Shown here: piece by piece, positions 1 through 7,608 of the stretch
How positions within the stretch are numbered: position 1 is the stretch's first letter
How the letters are laid out: each line of letters begins with the position of its first letter
Source of the DNA: a virus
Reading direction: 5' to 3' (one strand)
Length of the DNA stretch: 20,980 nt
IMG/VR virus record: IMGVR_UViG_3300028548_000510
Span: 1-20,980 of that record
Translations under genes and position numbers: made by a program
The notes under the pieces: model-generated
The model's input: the letters and a program-made list of their open reading frames with translations, nothing else
The model's database searches: none
What the model was told of the DNA's origin: nothing

Positions 1-645
1 GGTACTACTGCGTGTAAATGGGATTCAGTAATAGACTTTGAATTAATGTGGGAGCAACTCAACAGGATAATAAAGCCTAATGGAGCAATAGTTTTATTTG
101 GAAGTGAACCATTTAGTTCTGCTTTAAGAATGAGTAATATTAAAAATTATAAGTATGATTGGATATGGCAAAAAAACAGACCGTCTCTATTCCAGCATGC
201 AAAAAGAAGACCAATGAAGGATCATGAAAATATATGCGTATTTTACAGTAAGCAAGTGACTTACAATTTAGAGTTAAGAGATAAAAAAATTCCTACAAAT
301 AATTATAGAAAAAACAAGTCAGGTACTTTCATGAGTGGAGGTTGTGATAACAAAAATCAAATACAAACAAAGACAGGATACCCTAGGCAGATAATTAATT
401 GCGGAATGCACAATGTAGGTCAAGTACATCCAACACAAAAACCAATAGCATTAATGGAGTACCTAATAAAAACTTATACAAATGAAGGTGAAGCAGTATT
501 AGACTTTACTATGGGTTCAGGAAGTACAGGAGTAGCTGCTAAGAATCTAAACAGAAAGTTTATGGGAATAGAGCAAGAAACTGATTACTTTAACATAGCA
601 ACAGATAGAATTAACAAGGAAGAAAAACAATTAAAGATATTATGA
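1..645 (+). CDS. DNA methyltransferase, C-terminal part (5' truncated by window edge)
   Basis: This is the C-terminal part of an S-adenosylmethionine-dependent DNA amino-methyltransferase (N6-adenine or N4-cytosine). The frame is open from base 1, so the gene begins upstream. The first residues, GTTACKWDS, are what normally follows the catalytic DPPY-type motif in this family, so that motif probably lies just outside the window. An internal ATG at 46 is unlikely to be the start. Visible family marks are WIWQKNRP near the target-recognition part, VHPTQKP, and the AdoMet-binding loop DFTMGSGSTG near the C-terminus. Catalytic motif before AdoMet motif is the beta-class order. The stop overlaps the next start as ATGA. 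No restriction endonuclease is adjacent, so it is probably an orphan methylase protecting or marking phage DNA. The target sequence cannot be read from the protein. Confidence 0.9.
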   Translation, partial: GTTACKWDSVIDFELMWEQLNRIIKPNGAIVLFGSEPFSSALRMSNIKNYKYDWIWQKNRPSLFQHAKRRPMKDHENICVFYSKQVTYNLELRDKKIPTNNYRKNKSGTFMSGGCDNKNQIQTKTGYPRQIINCGMHNVGQVHPTQKPIALMEYLIKTYTNEGEAVLDFTMGSGSTGVAAKNLNRKFMGIEQETDYFNIATDRINKEEKQLKIL

Positions 646-890
646 CACTATACACTTGCAAATGTGGTAACACTAGAGAGCTAGCGAAAGTAACCATAGT
701 ACATAGGGACGGTAATTGGGAAGCAAAGGAAGCAGAATGCGAGTGTGGGTTGTACATGGATAGCGTGCCAACAGAAGGAATACCAACTTTACAGAGAACA
801 GAACCTAGCCTAAGCAAGAATAGAGAAAACTTATGGAAAGGATTTAAAGAAAAAGCTACAGGTACAAGAGGCATCAATGAGGACTTTTAA
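642..890 (+). CDS. Small zinc-ribbon-like protein, function unknown
   Basis: This 82-aa protein has two CxC knuckles, CKCG at residues 6-9 and CECG near residues 33-36. They are spaced as in a single zinc ribbon, so it probably binds one Zn ion. The C-terminal half is charged and has no recognisable domain. It starts at an ATGA overlap with the upstream methyltransferase stop, implying translational coupling and a shared transcript. A possible role is a small nucleic-acid-binding or accessory protein of the modification/packaging cluster. That role is inferred from the zinc knuckles and position only. Confidence 0.7.
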   Translation: MTLYTCKCGNTRELAKVTIVHRDGNWEAKEAECECGLYMDSVPTEGIPTLQRTEPSLSKNRENLWKGFKEKATGTRGINEDF

Positions 891-917
891 ATAAATTACA
901 TTAATTTCTATTATATA
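886..917 (+). promoter_or_regulatory. Putative phage promoter P1 (TTTAAA - 17 nt - TCTATTATATA)
   Basis: TTTAAA at 886-891 is followed after 17 nt by TATTAT (909-914) inside TTTCTATTATATA (905-917). The ATG of the ParB/methyltransferase gene is at 920. The 18-mer ending in that ATG is identical to the one ending in the ATG at 3708. The TATTAT box matches the sigma70-type -10 box at five of six positions and does not fit the Bacteroidota TAnnTTTG box. A start about 7 nt downstream would fall on the ATG. Confidence 0.55.
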
Positions 918-919
918 CT

Positions 920-2062
920 ATGAAACAACAAGTTAAGATCAGTAAAGTAAAGGGAAACCCAAGCAACCCTAGAATAATTAAGAATGATAAGTTTAAAAAG
1001 CTAGTAAAGTCAATACAAGAATTTCCTGAAATGTTAAAGCTAAGACCTATTGTAGTTGATGAGGACATGATGGTACTAGGTGGCAATATGAGATTAAAGG
1101 CAAGTAAAGAAGCAGGACTATCAGAAGTATGGATAGACATAGCTGAAGGACTTACAGAAGAACAGAAGAAAGAGTTTATAGTTAAAGACAATGTAGGGTT
1201 TGGAGAATGGGAATGGGATATACTAGCAAACGAATGGGATAGCGTACAACTGGCTGAATGGGGTTTAGATGTATGGGAAAACCTAGATGATGCAGAACCT
1301 GAATCAGGACTTATTGATGATCATGAAATACCTGAAGTAACTGAAAGCATAGTTAAGCGTGGGGATATTTGGCAACTAGGAGAGCATAGGATAATGTGTG
1401 GAGATAGTACAAGCTCAGATGATGTAGAGAAACTAATGAATGGAGAAAAAGCTGATATGGTATTTACAGACCCTCCTTATGGAGTTGACTATATTGGTGG
1501 AAGTAAAAAAAGAGATGGATTAAGAGGAGATGAAAAAGAAACTACTATATATGAAGATGTAATTCCTATTATATCAGATATTTCAAATGGTCCTTGTTAT
1601 GTATGGTATGCAGATAAAAACCCTAACGGACTTTATAGTGCTGTAAAAAAATATGGAGAAATACATTCAGTTATTATATGGAATAAAAATAACAGCACCT
1701 TTAATATGAATATACATTATAAGGCGAAACACGAACCTTGTTTATATTGGAAACCAAAAAACAAAACTTTAAAATGGATAGGAAATAATAAAGAAGAAAC
1801 TGTTTGGAATGTAGATAGAGAAAGCTCTAATAAATTACACCCTACACAAAAACCAATACAACTTGCATTAAGAGCAATAGGAAACCATAAAGCAAATATT
1901 GTAGCTGATTTATTTTTAGGAAGTGGCTCAACACTAATAGCAGCAGAAAAACTAAATAGAAAATGTTACGGAATGGAGTTAGATGAAAAGTATTGTGATG
2001 TAATAATAGAAAGATGGGAACAATTTACAGGTAAAAAAGCAATTAAAAATGGAACAGAATAG
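920..2062 (+). CDS. ParB-like / DNA methyltransferase fusion
   Basis: This 380-aa protein has two parts. Residues 1 to about 110 are a ParB/sulfiredoxin-like domain: NPR near 16-18, RPIVVDED near 42-49, and GGNMRLKA (54-61) in place of the ParB GxRR-type motif. Residues about 145-375 form a beta-class amino-methyltransferase: catalytic DPPYG at 184-188, HPTQKP at 307-312, and the AdoMet loop FLGSGST at 332-338. The fusion is a common phage architecture in which the ParB-like part may bind DNA or hydrolyse nucleotide. The catalytic motifs are intact, so activity is expected. It lies directly upstream of the terminase genes and overlaps the small terminase by 14 nt, so methylation may be coordinated with packaging (inference). 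Putative promoter P1 abuts its ATG. Confidence 0.92.
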   Translation: MKQQVKISKVKGNPSNPRIIKNDKFKKLVKSIQEFPEMLKLRPIVVDEDMMVLGGNMRLKASKEAGLSEVWIDIAEGLTEEQKKEFIVKDNVGFGEWEWDILANEWDSVQLAEWGLDVWENLDDAEPESGLIDDHEIPEVTESIVKRGDIWQLGEHRIMCGDSTSSDDVEKLMNGEKADMVFTDPPYGVDYIGGSKKRDGLRGDEKETTIYEDVIPIISDISNGPCYVWYADKNPNGLYSAVKKYGEIHSVIIWNKNNSTFNMNIHYKAKHEPCLYWKPKNKTLKWIGNNKEETVWNVDRESSNKLHPTQKPIQLALRAIGNHKANIVADLFLGSGSTLIAAEKLNRKCYGMELDEKYCDVIIERWEQFTGKKAIKNGTE

Positions 2063-2402
2063 AACAAAAATAGCAAAGGAACAAATGTTAAAAGCACTAG
2101 AGGGAAGTCTAGGGATAGTTACAACAGCTTTAAAGTCTTGCGACCTTTCAAGAACTAACTACTATAAGTGGCTAAAAGAGGATGAGGTCTTTGCTCAAGC
2201 AGTAAATGATGTAGAGTTAATAGCTAAAGACTTTGTAATGTCTAAATTCTATGAATGTATAAAAGACAAAGTGCCTTCAGTTGTAATACACGGAGCTAAA
2301 AACATTTGTGGAATGAATGAAACTAATAGAGTAGATTTAACTTCAGGCGATAAAGCTCTTAACCTTCCTTTAATTACATTCATTGACACTGATACTGAGT
2401 AA
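2049..2402 (+). CDS. Terminase small subunit (putative)
   Basis: This 117-aa protein has an N-terminal helix-turn-helix-like region (roughly residues 10-45, including ALEGSLGIVTTALKSC and RTNYYKWL). It resembles phBC6A51-type small terminases, which recognise phage DNA and deliver it to the motor. The rest is helical, with an NxxxxVDLTSGD-like stretch near the C-terminus that is typical of these proteins in phages of this kind. It overlaps the methyltransferase by 14 nt and the large subunit by about 20 nt, and sits directly before an unmistakable large terminase. The sequence match is moderate, but the context makes the assignment likely. Confidence 0.8.
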   Translation: MEQNRTKIAKEQMLKALEGSLGIVTTALKSCDLSRTNYYKWLKEDEVFAQAVNDVELIAKDFVMSKFYECIKDKVPSVVIHGAKNICGMNETNRVDLTSGDKALNLPLITFIDTDTE

Positions 2403-3591
2403 GAAATACAATCCTTTATTTGACTCAAAGGCTAGATACTTTATTATAACAGGAGGTAGGGGTTCAGGAAAGTCTTTTGCAGTTACAGTCTTTCTTACAC
2501 TCTTAACAATGTCAAGGGGTATAAGGGTTTTATTTACAAGGTTTACAATGACTTCAGCTCACTTGTCAATCATTCCTGAGTTCTTAGAAAAGATAGGATT
2601 ACTTGGATTTGATGAAACCTTTAATATCAATAAGTCAGAAGTAGTTAATGCTAAGAACCAATCAGACATTCTTTTTAGAGGTATTAAGACATCAGCAGGT
2701 AACCAAACTGCAAGCCTAAAATCTTTACAAGGTGTGAGCACGTGGGTACTTGATGAAGCTGAGGAACTTGTAGATGAAAATATATTCGATACTATTGATT
2801 TAAGTATAAGAGAAAAAAATATACAAAATAGAGTAATCTTAATTTTAAACCCAACAACTAAAGAGCATTGGATATACAAAAGGTTTTTTGAGGACAAAGG
2901 AGTAGAAGGTGGTTTTAATGGCGTTAAAGACAATGTATGCTATATACATAGTACATACTTAGATAATGAAGTTAATCTATCTGAGAGCTTCCTAGACCGC
3001 ATCAAGAGTATAAAGCATAATAACTTTAAAAAGTATCAACATAAGATTCTTGGAGGGTGGTTAGCGAAAGCTGAAGGAGTAGTCTTTGAGAATTGGAGCA
3101 TAGGAGAATTTAATCCTGATAACTTACAGACTTCTTGTGGCATGGATTTCGGATTTAGTGTGGATCCTGACTCACTTACTGAAGTAGCTATTGATAAGAA
3201 ACATAGAAAAATATACTTAAAGGAGCACATCTATCGGAATGGTTTAAAGTCCCATGAACTAGCTAGGATAGTGTTAGATAAGGTAGGGGATAAACTTATA
3301 ATAGCAGACTCAGCAGAACCTAGACTTATAGAAGATTTAAGACACCAAGGAGTAAACATTAAAGCTGTAAAGAAAGGGACTATTGAAAGTGGTATTACTA
3401 GGATGCAAGATTATGAATTGATAGTAACCCCTGAGTCAACTAACATAGCTAAGGAGCTAAATAATTATATATATTCAGATAAAAGCTCAAAGCTATATGT
3501 AGATAATTATAACCATGCTATTGATGGTATTCGTTATAATGTGATATACCACTTAGATAATCCAAATGCAGGTAAATATTATGTTCAATAA
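2383..3591 (+). CDS. terL: Terminase large subunit (PBSX-like)
   Basis: This is the ATP-driven DNA packaging motor and headful or site nuclease. In the 402-aa protein the ATPase has Walker A GGRGSGKS (24-31), Walker B VLDEAEE (122-128) and a coupling-motif region LNPTTKEHW (155-163). The RNase H-like nuclease has acidic residues in MDFGFSVDPDS (Asp255), IIADSAEP (Asp309) and NHAIDGIRY (Asp381). There is no ATG before Walker A. The frame opens after a TAA at 2371, and the first plausible start is TTG at 2383, with CTG at 2389 or 2395 as alternatives. It therefore begins inside the small-terminase gene and is probably translated by coupling. A terminator follows within 3 nt of the stop. Confidence 0.97.
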   Translation: MTLILSKKYNPLFDSKARYFIITGGRGSGKSFAVTVFLTLLTMSRGIRVLFTRFTMTSAHLSIIPEFLEKIGLLGFDETFNINKSEVVNAKNQSDILFRGIKTSAGNQTASLKSLQGVSTWVLDEAEELVDENIFDTIDLSIREKNIQNRVILILNPTTKEHWIYKRFFEDKGVEGGFNGVKDNVCYIHSTYLDNEVNLSESFLDRIKSIKHNNFKKYQHKILGGWLAKAEGVVFENWSIGEFNPDNLQTSCGMDFGFSVDPDSLTEVAIDKKHRKIYLKEHIYRNGLKSHELARIVLDKVGDKLIIADSAEPRLIEDLRHQGVNIKAVKKGTIESGITRMQDYELIVTPESTNIAKELNNYIYSDKSSKLYVDNYNHAIDGIRYNVIYHLDNPNAGKYYVQ

Positions 3592-3593
3592 AA

Positions 3594-3632
3594 AAAAGGA
3601 GCTACCAAATCTCACAATTAGTAACTCCTTTT
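3594..3632 (+). terminator. Intrinsic terminator after terL
   Basis: AAAAGGAG (3594-3601) pairs with CTCCTTTT (3625-3632), extended inward past one C.A mismatch by TAC (3603-3605) with GTA (3621-3623). The loop is 15 nt. The A-tract/U-tract arms make it a plausible terminator closing the methyltransferase/terminase unit before promoter P2. Confidence 0.75.
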
Positions 3633-3672
3633 CAAAACAGAAAACAGATAAGAAGATTGCAAACATACACCT

Positions 3673-3705
3673 TTTAAACTAAATAACAACTTTTTCTATT
3701 ATATA
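3673..3705 (+). promoter_or_regulatory. Putative phage promoter P2 (TTTAAA - 18 nt - TCTATTATATA)
   Basis: TTTAAA (3673-3678) is followed after 18 nt by TATTAT (3697-3702) within TTTCTATTATATA (3693-3705). The ATG of the next gene is at 3708, and the 18 nt ending in that ATG are identical to those at P1. It lies between a terminator and the first gene of the long tail operon, as expected for a promoter. Confidence 0.6.
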
Positions 3706-3707
3706 CT

Positions 3708-4349
3708 ATGCAAGTAAACATTGAGCAGGATGGTAAAAAAAATAAATTCAATCTAATTAATAATTGGGATGATGTTTCTTTAGAAACCTATGCTAAATTA
3801 ATTGACTACAAGAAGGGTAGTAAAACATCAGATGCTATTCATATACTACAAGTAATGACTGATGTACCTGATAAGTTCTTGAAAACTTTAGAACTACAAG
3901 ATGCTTTAACTTTACTAGCTAAAATAGCTGTAATACAAAATGATGAGGACTCGCAGTTAAAAGAAAGATTTACAATAAATGATGTCACTTACGCATTCCA
4001 TCCTAAATTAGATAATATTACTTTAGGAGAATATGCAGACATAGAACATTTTATTGAGTTAGGGTTTCACGAACACCTGCCTGAAATTATGGCGGTACTA
4101 TTCAGACCGATAACAAAACAAAGTGCTGAAGGATATACTATTGAAGCGTATGATGGGGAGATAGAAGAAAGGACAAAGATATTTAAAGATATGAAAGCTG
4201 AACAGGTGCAAAGTGCATTGGTTTTTTTTTGGAGTTTAGGCAGCGAACTATTACTAATTTTGAAATCGTTTTCAATACAGGAACATCTGAAAGTGAGTCT
4301 AAAGGATTTGATGGAGATTTTGCCGATAAATGGGGATGGTTCGGAGTAA
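3708..4349 (+). CDS. Putative tail assembly chaperone, short (G-like) form
   Basis: This 213-aa protein is probably a tail assembly chaperone or related early tail-morphogenesis factor. It is acidic, predicted mostly helical and cytoplasmic, with no membrane segment or signal peptide. Recognisable stretches are NNWDDVSLETYAKL (residues 18-31), LDNITLGEYADIEHFIELG, and LPEIMAVLFRPI in the middle. They resemble proteins found between terminase and tail genes in Bacteroidota phages. The assignment rests mainly on the T9 run at 4222-4230, which makes a perfect in-frame slippery heptamer (4223-4229), and on a -1 frame open for a further 85 codons. That is the G/GT arrangement of tail chaperones. 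It is not adjacent to the tape-measure gene (11188), unlike the usual order. Promoter P2 abuts its ATG. Confidence 0.65.
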   Translation: MQVNIEQDGKKNKFNLINNWDDVSLETYAKLIDYKKGSKTSDAIHILQVMTDVPDKFLKTLELQDALTLLAKIAVIQNDEDSQLKERFTINDVTYAFHPKLDNITLGEYADIEHFIELGFHEHLPEIMAVLFRPITKQSAEGYTIEAYDGEIEERTKIFKDMKAEQVQSALVFFWSLGSELLLILKSFSIQEHLKVSLKDLMEILPINGDGSE

Positions 4350-4486
4350 TGTATAGGCTCACAGATGGGAAAATTCACGACCTAGAAAGGATTACAAAGC
4401 TAAGTCTTTTGGAGTGCCTTACTTGGTTAAGTTATGAAACAGATTTACAAGAAACAAATAAGGTTCAATTAGACAATAAACAATAA
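3708..4486 (+). CDS. Putative tail assembly chaperone, -1 frameshifted long (GT-like) form
   Basis: If ribosomes, or the polymerase, slip at the U-UUU-UUU heptamer (4223-4229), translation passes to the -1 frame and continues to the TAA at 4484-4486. This gives a 259-aa product: 174 shared residues plus 85 new ones. The new segment contains FADKWGWFGVMYRLTDGK and then KLSLLECLTWLSYE, which looks like a real compact helical domain. The -1 frame is closed by TGA at 4199-4201 and has no ATG before 4349, so the WGW part cannot be reached from an ATG. TTG at 4229, or a separate 45-aa gene from ATG 4349 (TAATG coupled), are the alternatives. In lambda-like phages the T part binds the tape measure. 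Confidence 0.55.
4223..4229 (+). other. Programmed -1 frameshift / slippage site (T TTT TTT)
   Basis: Nine consecutive T (4222-4230) contain T TTT TTT in the zero frame, read as Val-Phe-Phe-Trp. A -1 slip keeps full codon-anticodon pairing on both tRNAs. The run is also long enough for transcriptional slippage, and one extra U would give the same frame. No clear stimulatory pseudoknot was seen just downstream. Confidence 0.6.
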
Positions 4487-5035
4487 ATGGTAAACAATAA
4501 AACATACAACAACACTGTAAATACTCTTTTACGAATAGGGGAATACCATGAGCAAATACATAGTACCTCAGTTGGAGATATTTGGAAGGTTAACATAGAA
4601 AAAATGCAAAAGTTTCCTTTAATGCATATAAACCCTGCTGATGTTCAAGCAGGACAGGGAAGCCTTATATATAACTTTCAAATTTTTATCATGGACTTAG
4701 TAGTAGAAAGGGAAGATTGGACTATGAATAATAAAAAAGCAGACTTTAACAAACTTGTAAAAGATCTTAGTAACGAACAAGATGTATTCAATGAAACACT
4801 ACAAATAGCAACAGACTTCATTAGTATGCTAAGACATAGTAAACAGCAGTCATTAGAAGGGGTTAATAATATAAATGATGCAATCTATTTTACAGATGGA
4901 GATTTTACATTACAACCTTTTCAGGAACGATTTGATAATCTACTTTGTGGGTGGGTGTTTAGTGTTGGGATAGAAGTTACAAATACCTTTGAAGCATGCA
5001 CAATACCTGTTACTAATTTAGGAGCAGGGTATTAA
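4487..5035 (+). CDS. Putative tail terminator / tail completion protein
   Basis: This 182-aa protein resembles small mixed alpha/beta proteins encoded early in tail modules of Bacteroidota phages. Seen in the sequence are a basic N-terminus and KFPLMHINPADVQAG (near residues 42-56). These are followed by a hydrophobic beta-like stretch FQIFIMDLV, NEQDVFNETLQIATDFISML, and QPFQERFDNLLCGWVFSVGIEV near the C-terminus. The pattern of an alternating strand/helix fold ending in ERFxNxxxGW suggests a terminator or completion protein capping the tail tube, but I cannot confirm the fold. The ATG directly follows the stop of the preceding frame, and the stop overlaps a micro-ORF as TAATG. Confidence 0.55.
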   Translation: MVNNKTYNNTVNTLLRIGEYHEQIHSTSVGDIWKVNIEKMQKFPLMHINPADVQAGQGSLIYNFQIFIMDLVVEREDWTMNNKKADFNKLVKDLSNEQDVFNETLQIATDFISMLRHSKQQSLEGVNNINDAIYFTDGDFTLQPFQERFDNLLCGWVFSVGIEVTNTFEACTIPVTNLGAGY

Positions 5036-5106
5036 TGAAGTTTAAAATAGGTAGGTGGGCAATAGAGATAGGATGGAAAAAGTTTAAAATAACAATTAAT
5101 TTATAA
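5035..5106 (+). CDS. Micro-ORF, 23 aa, basic peptide
   Basis: A 23-codon frame begins at an ATG overlapping the previous stop (TAATG at 5033-5037) and ends at TAA 5104-5106, 9 nt before the next gene. The peptide, MKFKIGRWAIEIGWKKFKI plus four residues, is basic with alternating hydrophobic and charged positions. The coupled start is the main argument for translation. It could equally be a fortuitous spacer. Confidence 0.3.
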   Translation: MKFKIGRWAIEIGWKKFKITINL

Positions 5107-5115
5107 AAAAATAAC

Positions 5116-5565
5116 ATGGCAAATTTAGTAACAACAATTACCGAGTCGGTAGTTTTAAATGGAGCCCTCAGAGGTTCAAGTAACACTGTAACAACAGCAG
5201 GAATAAATGATGTTATGGAAAGAATATTAGTGTGTACTGCAGCACAGAAAACTACAATTGCAGTATTTGCTGCAAATGCTTATACAACTGCAGGGGCTAT
5301 CAAAGTAGCTGATGTAAGATATGTTAGAGTAACAAACTTAGATGAAACAAATGATATTCAATTAGCAGTAACTACAGCAACTACTAATTTTGAGATTTTA
5401 ATTTCAGCAGGTAACTCTTATGTAATGTCTGTATCTTTATTATCTGTTAAAGGAGCAACAGGAGTGCCTACATTTGGAGCAGGTGGAACTTTAACAAGTT
5501 TAATAGTACAGCCAACACATGCTACAGCAGATGCTTCAGTAGAGCTATTTGTAGGATTAGCATAA
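5116..5565 (+). CDS. Small beta-rich structural protein, function unknown
   Basis: This 149-aa protein is rich in Thr, Ala and Val, with alternating hydrophobic strands, and has no Cys-based or catalytic motif. It looks like an immunoglobulin-like or jelly-roll virion protein. The opening ITESVVLNGALRGSSNTVTTAGINDV is followed by VRYVRVTNLDETNDIQLAV and a C-terminal series of short strands. Similar small proteins accompany tail genes in marine Bacteroidota phages, where they may be decoration or tail-surface proteins (inference). The start has an A-rich leader (AAAAAAATAAC before ATG) and the stop overlaps the next ATG by 1 nt (TAATG). Confidence 0.6.
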   Translation: MANLVTTITESVVLNGALRGSSNTVTTAGINDVMERILVCTAAQKTTIAVFAANAYTTAGAIKVADVRYVRVTNLDETNDIQLAVTTATTNFEILISAGNSYVMSVSLLSVKGATGVPTFGAGGTLTSLIVQPTHATADASVELFVGLA

Positions 5566-6149
5566 TGGATTACCCTTCACTTGAAAAATATCTAAATTCT
5601 TTTGGGAAGCAGGTTGTAAATAAAGCAAAAGGTATTCTCCAAAGAACAGGGAAAGGTGGGGGTAATTTAGAGAAATCTATACGCTTTAAAGTTACAGATA
5701 GTGGAGATGGTAAAACTCAGGACATAAGTTTCTACATGGAAAGCTATGGGAAGTATGTAGATGCAGGGGTATCAGGAGCAGGTGGAGTAATAAAATCAGG
5801 TGATCATAAAGGGAGCTATTCAGGACAGCAGACTTTTAAAAACTACAAGGATGCTGTAGTACCTACTCCTTTTAGGTATGGTAGTGGGTTGGGGAAAAGG
5901 AATGGTATTTATAAAGGAATAGGCTCATTTATAAAGAAGAAGGGTATGCAGCCGAGAAATGAAAAAGGTCAGTATCAAACTACAGTAGGGTTAAAAATAG
6001 CAATAGTAAAAGTCCTGTGGACAAAAGGTATAAAAGGTGTAGAGTTTTTTCAGAAACCTATAAGTTTAGGACTTAAAGAATTTAAAGATAAATTACTTAC
6101 AGAAATCAAAGAGGACATCATAGAAGAAATAAGAAAACAAATAAAATAA
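5565..6149 (+). CDS. HK97 gp10-like / minor tail protein (putative)
   Basis: This 194-aa basic protein starts with a helical segment (EKYLNSFGKQVVNKAKGIL). A Gly-rich loop, LQRTGKGGGNLEKSIRF, is followed by strand-like FYMESYGKYVDAGVSG. That Tyr-Gly-x-Tyr-Val-Asp-x-Gly pattern is typical of gp10-like neck/tail-completion proteins. The C-terminus is a long charged helix. It would act at the head-tail junction or tail end during assembly. It overlaps the upstream gene by 1 nt and ends 4 nt before the next start. The family match is moderate and the exact role is inferred. Confidence 0.55.
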   Translation: MDYPSLEKYLNSFGKQVVNKAKGILQRTGKGGGNLEKSIRFKVTDSGDGKTQDISFYMESYGKYVDAGVSGAGGVIKSGDHKGSYSGQQTFKNYKDAVVPTPFRYGSGLGKRNGIYKGIGSFIKKKGMQPRNEKGQYQTTVGLKIAIVKVLWTKGIKGVEFFQKPISLGLKEFKDKLLTEIKEDIIEEIRKQIK

Positions 6150-6153
6150 AACA

Positions 6154-7608
6154 ATGGCAACAACTATAATACAGAAACCTCTCTACCCAACACTTCCTGT
6201 AGGGCAACCTGTAATTTTTACAGTAGAAAATAATGGAATAGTTTATGGGCAGGAGCAGGTTAAGTTTACGGCAGAAGTTCATATCAGTGATACCATTACA
6301 CCTGATTTAACCTCTACCACACATATAGTAGGAACATTTAAAACTACACCTAATAATGCAGGTTCAGGTATTTTTGATTTAAGCTCTGTTATAGAAAATT
6401 ATGTAAGTGCTGACAATGTACCAATAAATGAAAGCCTGTGTACTTATAAGACTCTTGCACTAAATAAATTCCCTTCATTGCCTATCCACTTAATAGATAA
6501 GTATTCAGGAAATAAAAATACTGCAAGATGGTTGGCAATAAAATTTAAGGTTGAATACTTAGATTTGGATGTTACAAGTAATACTTATAATCAAATTATA
6601 AGTGTAGAAGAAATAAATACGCAAGAATATATTGTATTCAATGGATACTTAAAGGAAGATGATGAGCTAGAAGAAGCATTATATACCAATAACTTTGGAT
6701 ATAATTTACAAGACTTTTATTTTATAGAAAACAAAGAAAGAAAGTTTTTAAGTAATGCTCCGCTCATTCAGTATGCTAACATAGATGATTATGGAACCGT
6801 GGCATTAGATATGAGAAACCCCATAACAAAAGGATTCACAAACCCTTTAACAGCAGGAAGCTCAGGAGTTAGAATTAAGTATTACGACCATGATGGTTCT
6901 GCTATAGGTTCTGAAGTAGTAACTCATAATGTTTCAAATGGAGGTTTTAGTTATGCAAATGCTAATATATATTCAAGGATTTTATATTTAGGCATTTTCC
7001 CTGCAAATCTTAAGGGGTGGAGTACAATGTTTCAGGGGTATGTAACAGCAGGAACTGTTGCAAGTTATACATTGGCAGTTGTTACAGGTGGATTAGTGAA
7101 CATGTCATCAACTTATCAGATTAAAATAAACTGCCCTACTTTAAAAGGTTACAAGCCTATCAGACTTACTTGGTTGAATCAATGGGGGGCGTGGGATTAC
7201 TATACATTTACTATGAAATCTTCAAAATCCCTTACAACAAAGAAAACAAAATACCAACAGTTAGCAGGAACATGGAATGAATCAACATATAAGATAAACG
7301 GTTACAAAGGGGGTAATAAAACCTTTAGGGTAAATGCAACAGAAGTAATTAAAATGAATACAGACTTTGTAAATGAAGATGAATCAGCATGGTTTGAAGA
7401 ATTAATTAACAGCCCTGAAGTATATTTATTAGAAGGATTTCAAGATGACAAAGTAAGTACATCTACAACATCTGCTTTAAATAAATATGTAACTCCTGTA
7501 ATGTTAAAGACATCACAATGGACAAAAAAAACAAAGGCAAATGATAAGCTAATACAATACACATTTGAAGTTGAAAAAAGTAAGACACTTAGAACACAGT
7601 CAATATAA
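6154..7608 (+). CDS. Distal tail / baseplate-like protein (putative)
   Basis: This 484-aa beta-rich protein has no signal peptide or membrane segment. The N-terminal third starts PTLPVGQPVIFTVENN, which reads like an Ig-like strand repeat. A central region carries GFTNPLTAGSSGVRIKYYD. A distinctive stretch near residue 350, RLTWLNQWGAWDYYTFTMKS, is shared by tail proteins of Bacteroidota phages, and the C-terminal part (SPEVYLLEG to the end) resembles the galectin-like or ring-forming part of Dit-type proteins. It lies directly before the hub-like 904-aa gene and overlaps it by 1 nt, as dit precedes tal. An A-rich leader precedes the ATG. Tail location is well supported, but the specific Dit role is inference. 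Confidence 0.6.
   Translation: MATTIIQKPLYPTLPVGQPVIFTVENNGIVYGQEQVKFTAEVHISDTITPDLTSTTHIVGTFKTTPNNAGSGIFDLSSVIENYVSADNVPINESLCTYKTLALNKFPSLPIHLIDKYSGNKNTARWLAIKFKVEYLDLDVTSNTYNQIISVEEINTQEYIVFNGYLKEDDELEEALYTNNFGYNLQDFYFIENKERKFLSNAPLIQYANIDDYGTVALDMRNPITKGFTNPLTAGSSGVRIKYYDHDGSAIGSEVVTHNVSNGGFSYANANIYSRILYLGIFPANLKGWSTMFQGYVTAGTVASYTLAVVTGGLVNMSSTYQIKINCPTLKGYKPIRLTWLNQWGAWDYYTFTMKSSKSLTTKKTKYQQLAGTWNESTYKINGYKGGNKTFRVNATEVIKMNTDFVNEDESAWFEELINSPEVYLLEGFQDDKVSTSTTSALNKYVTPVMLKTSQWTKKTKANDKLIQYTFEVEKSKTLRTQSI

Noticed and set aside
46-645. ATG at 46 as the start of the first methyltransferase
   Set aside because: The frame is open to base 1, and residues before the ATG (GTTACKWDS...) match the conserved region after the catalytic motif, so the gene is truncated by the window edge.
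4349-4486. Independent 45-aa gene from ATG 4349 (TAATG overlap)
   Set aside because: It remains possible, but the protein-like WGW segment lies upstream of this ATG in the same frame, and a perfect slippery heptamer precedes it. The frameshift reading explains more of the sequence.
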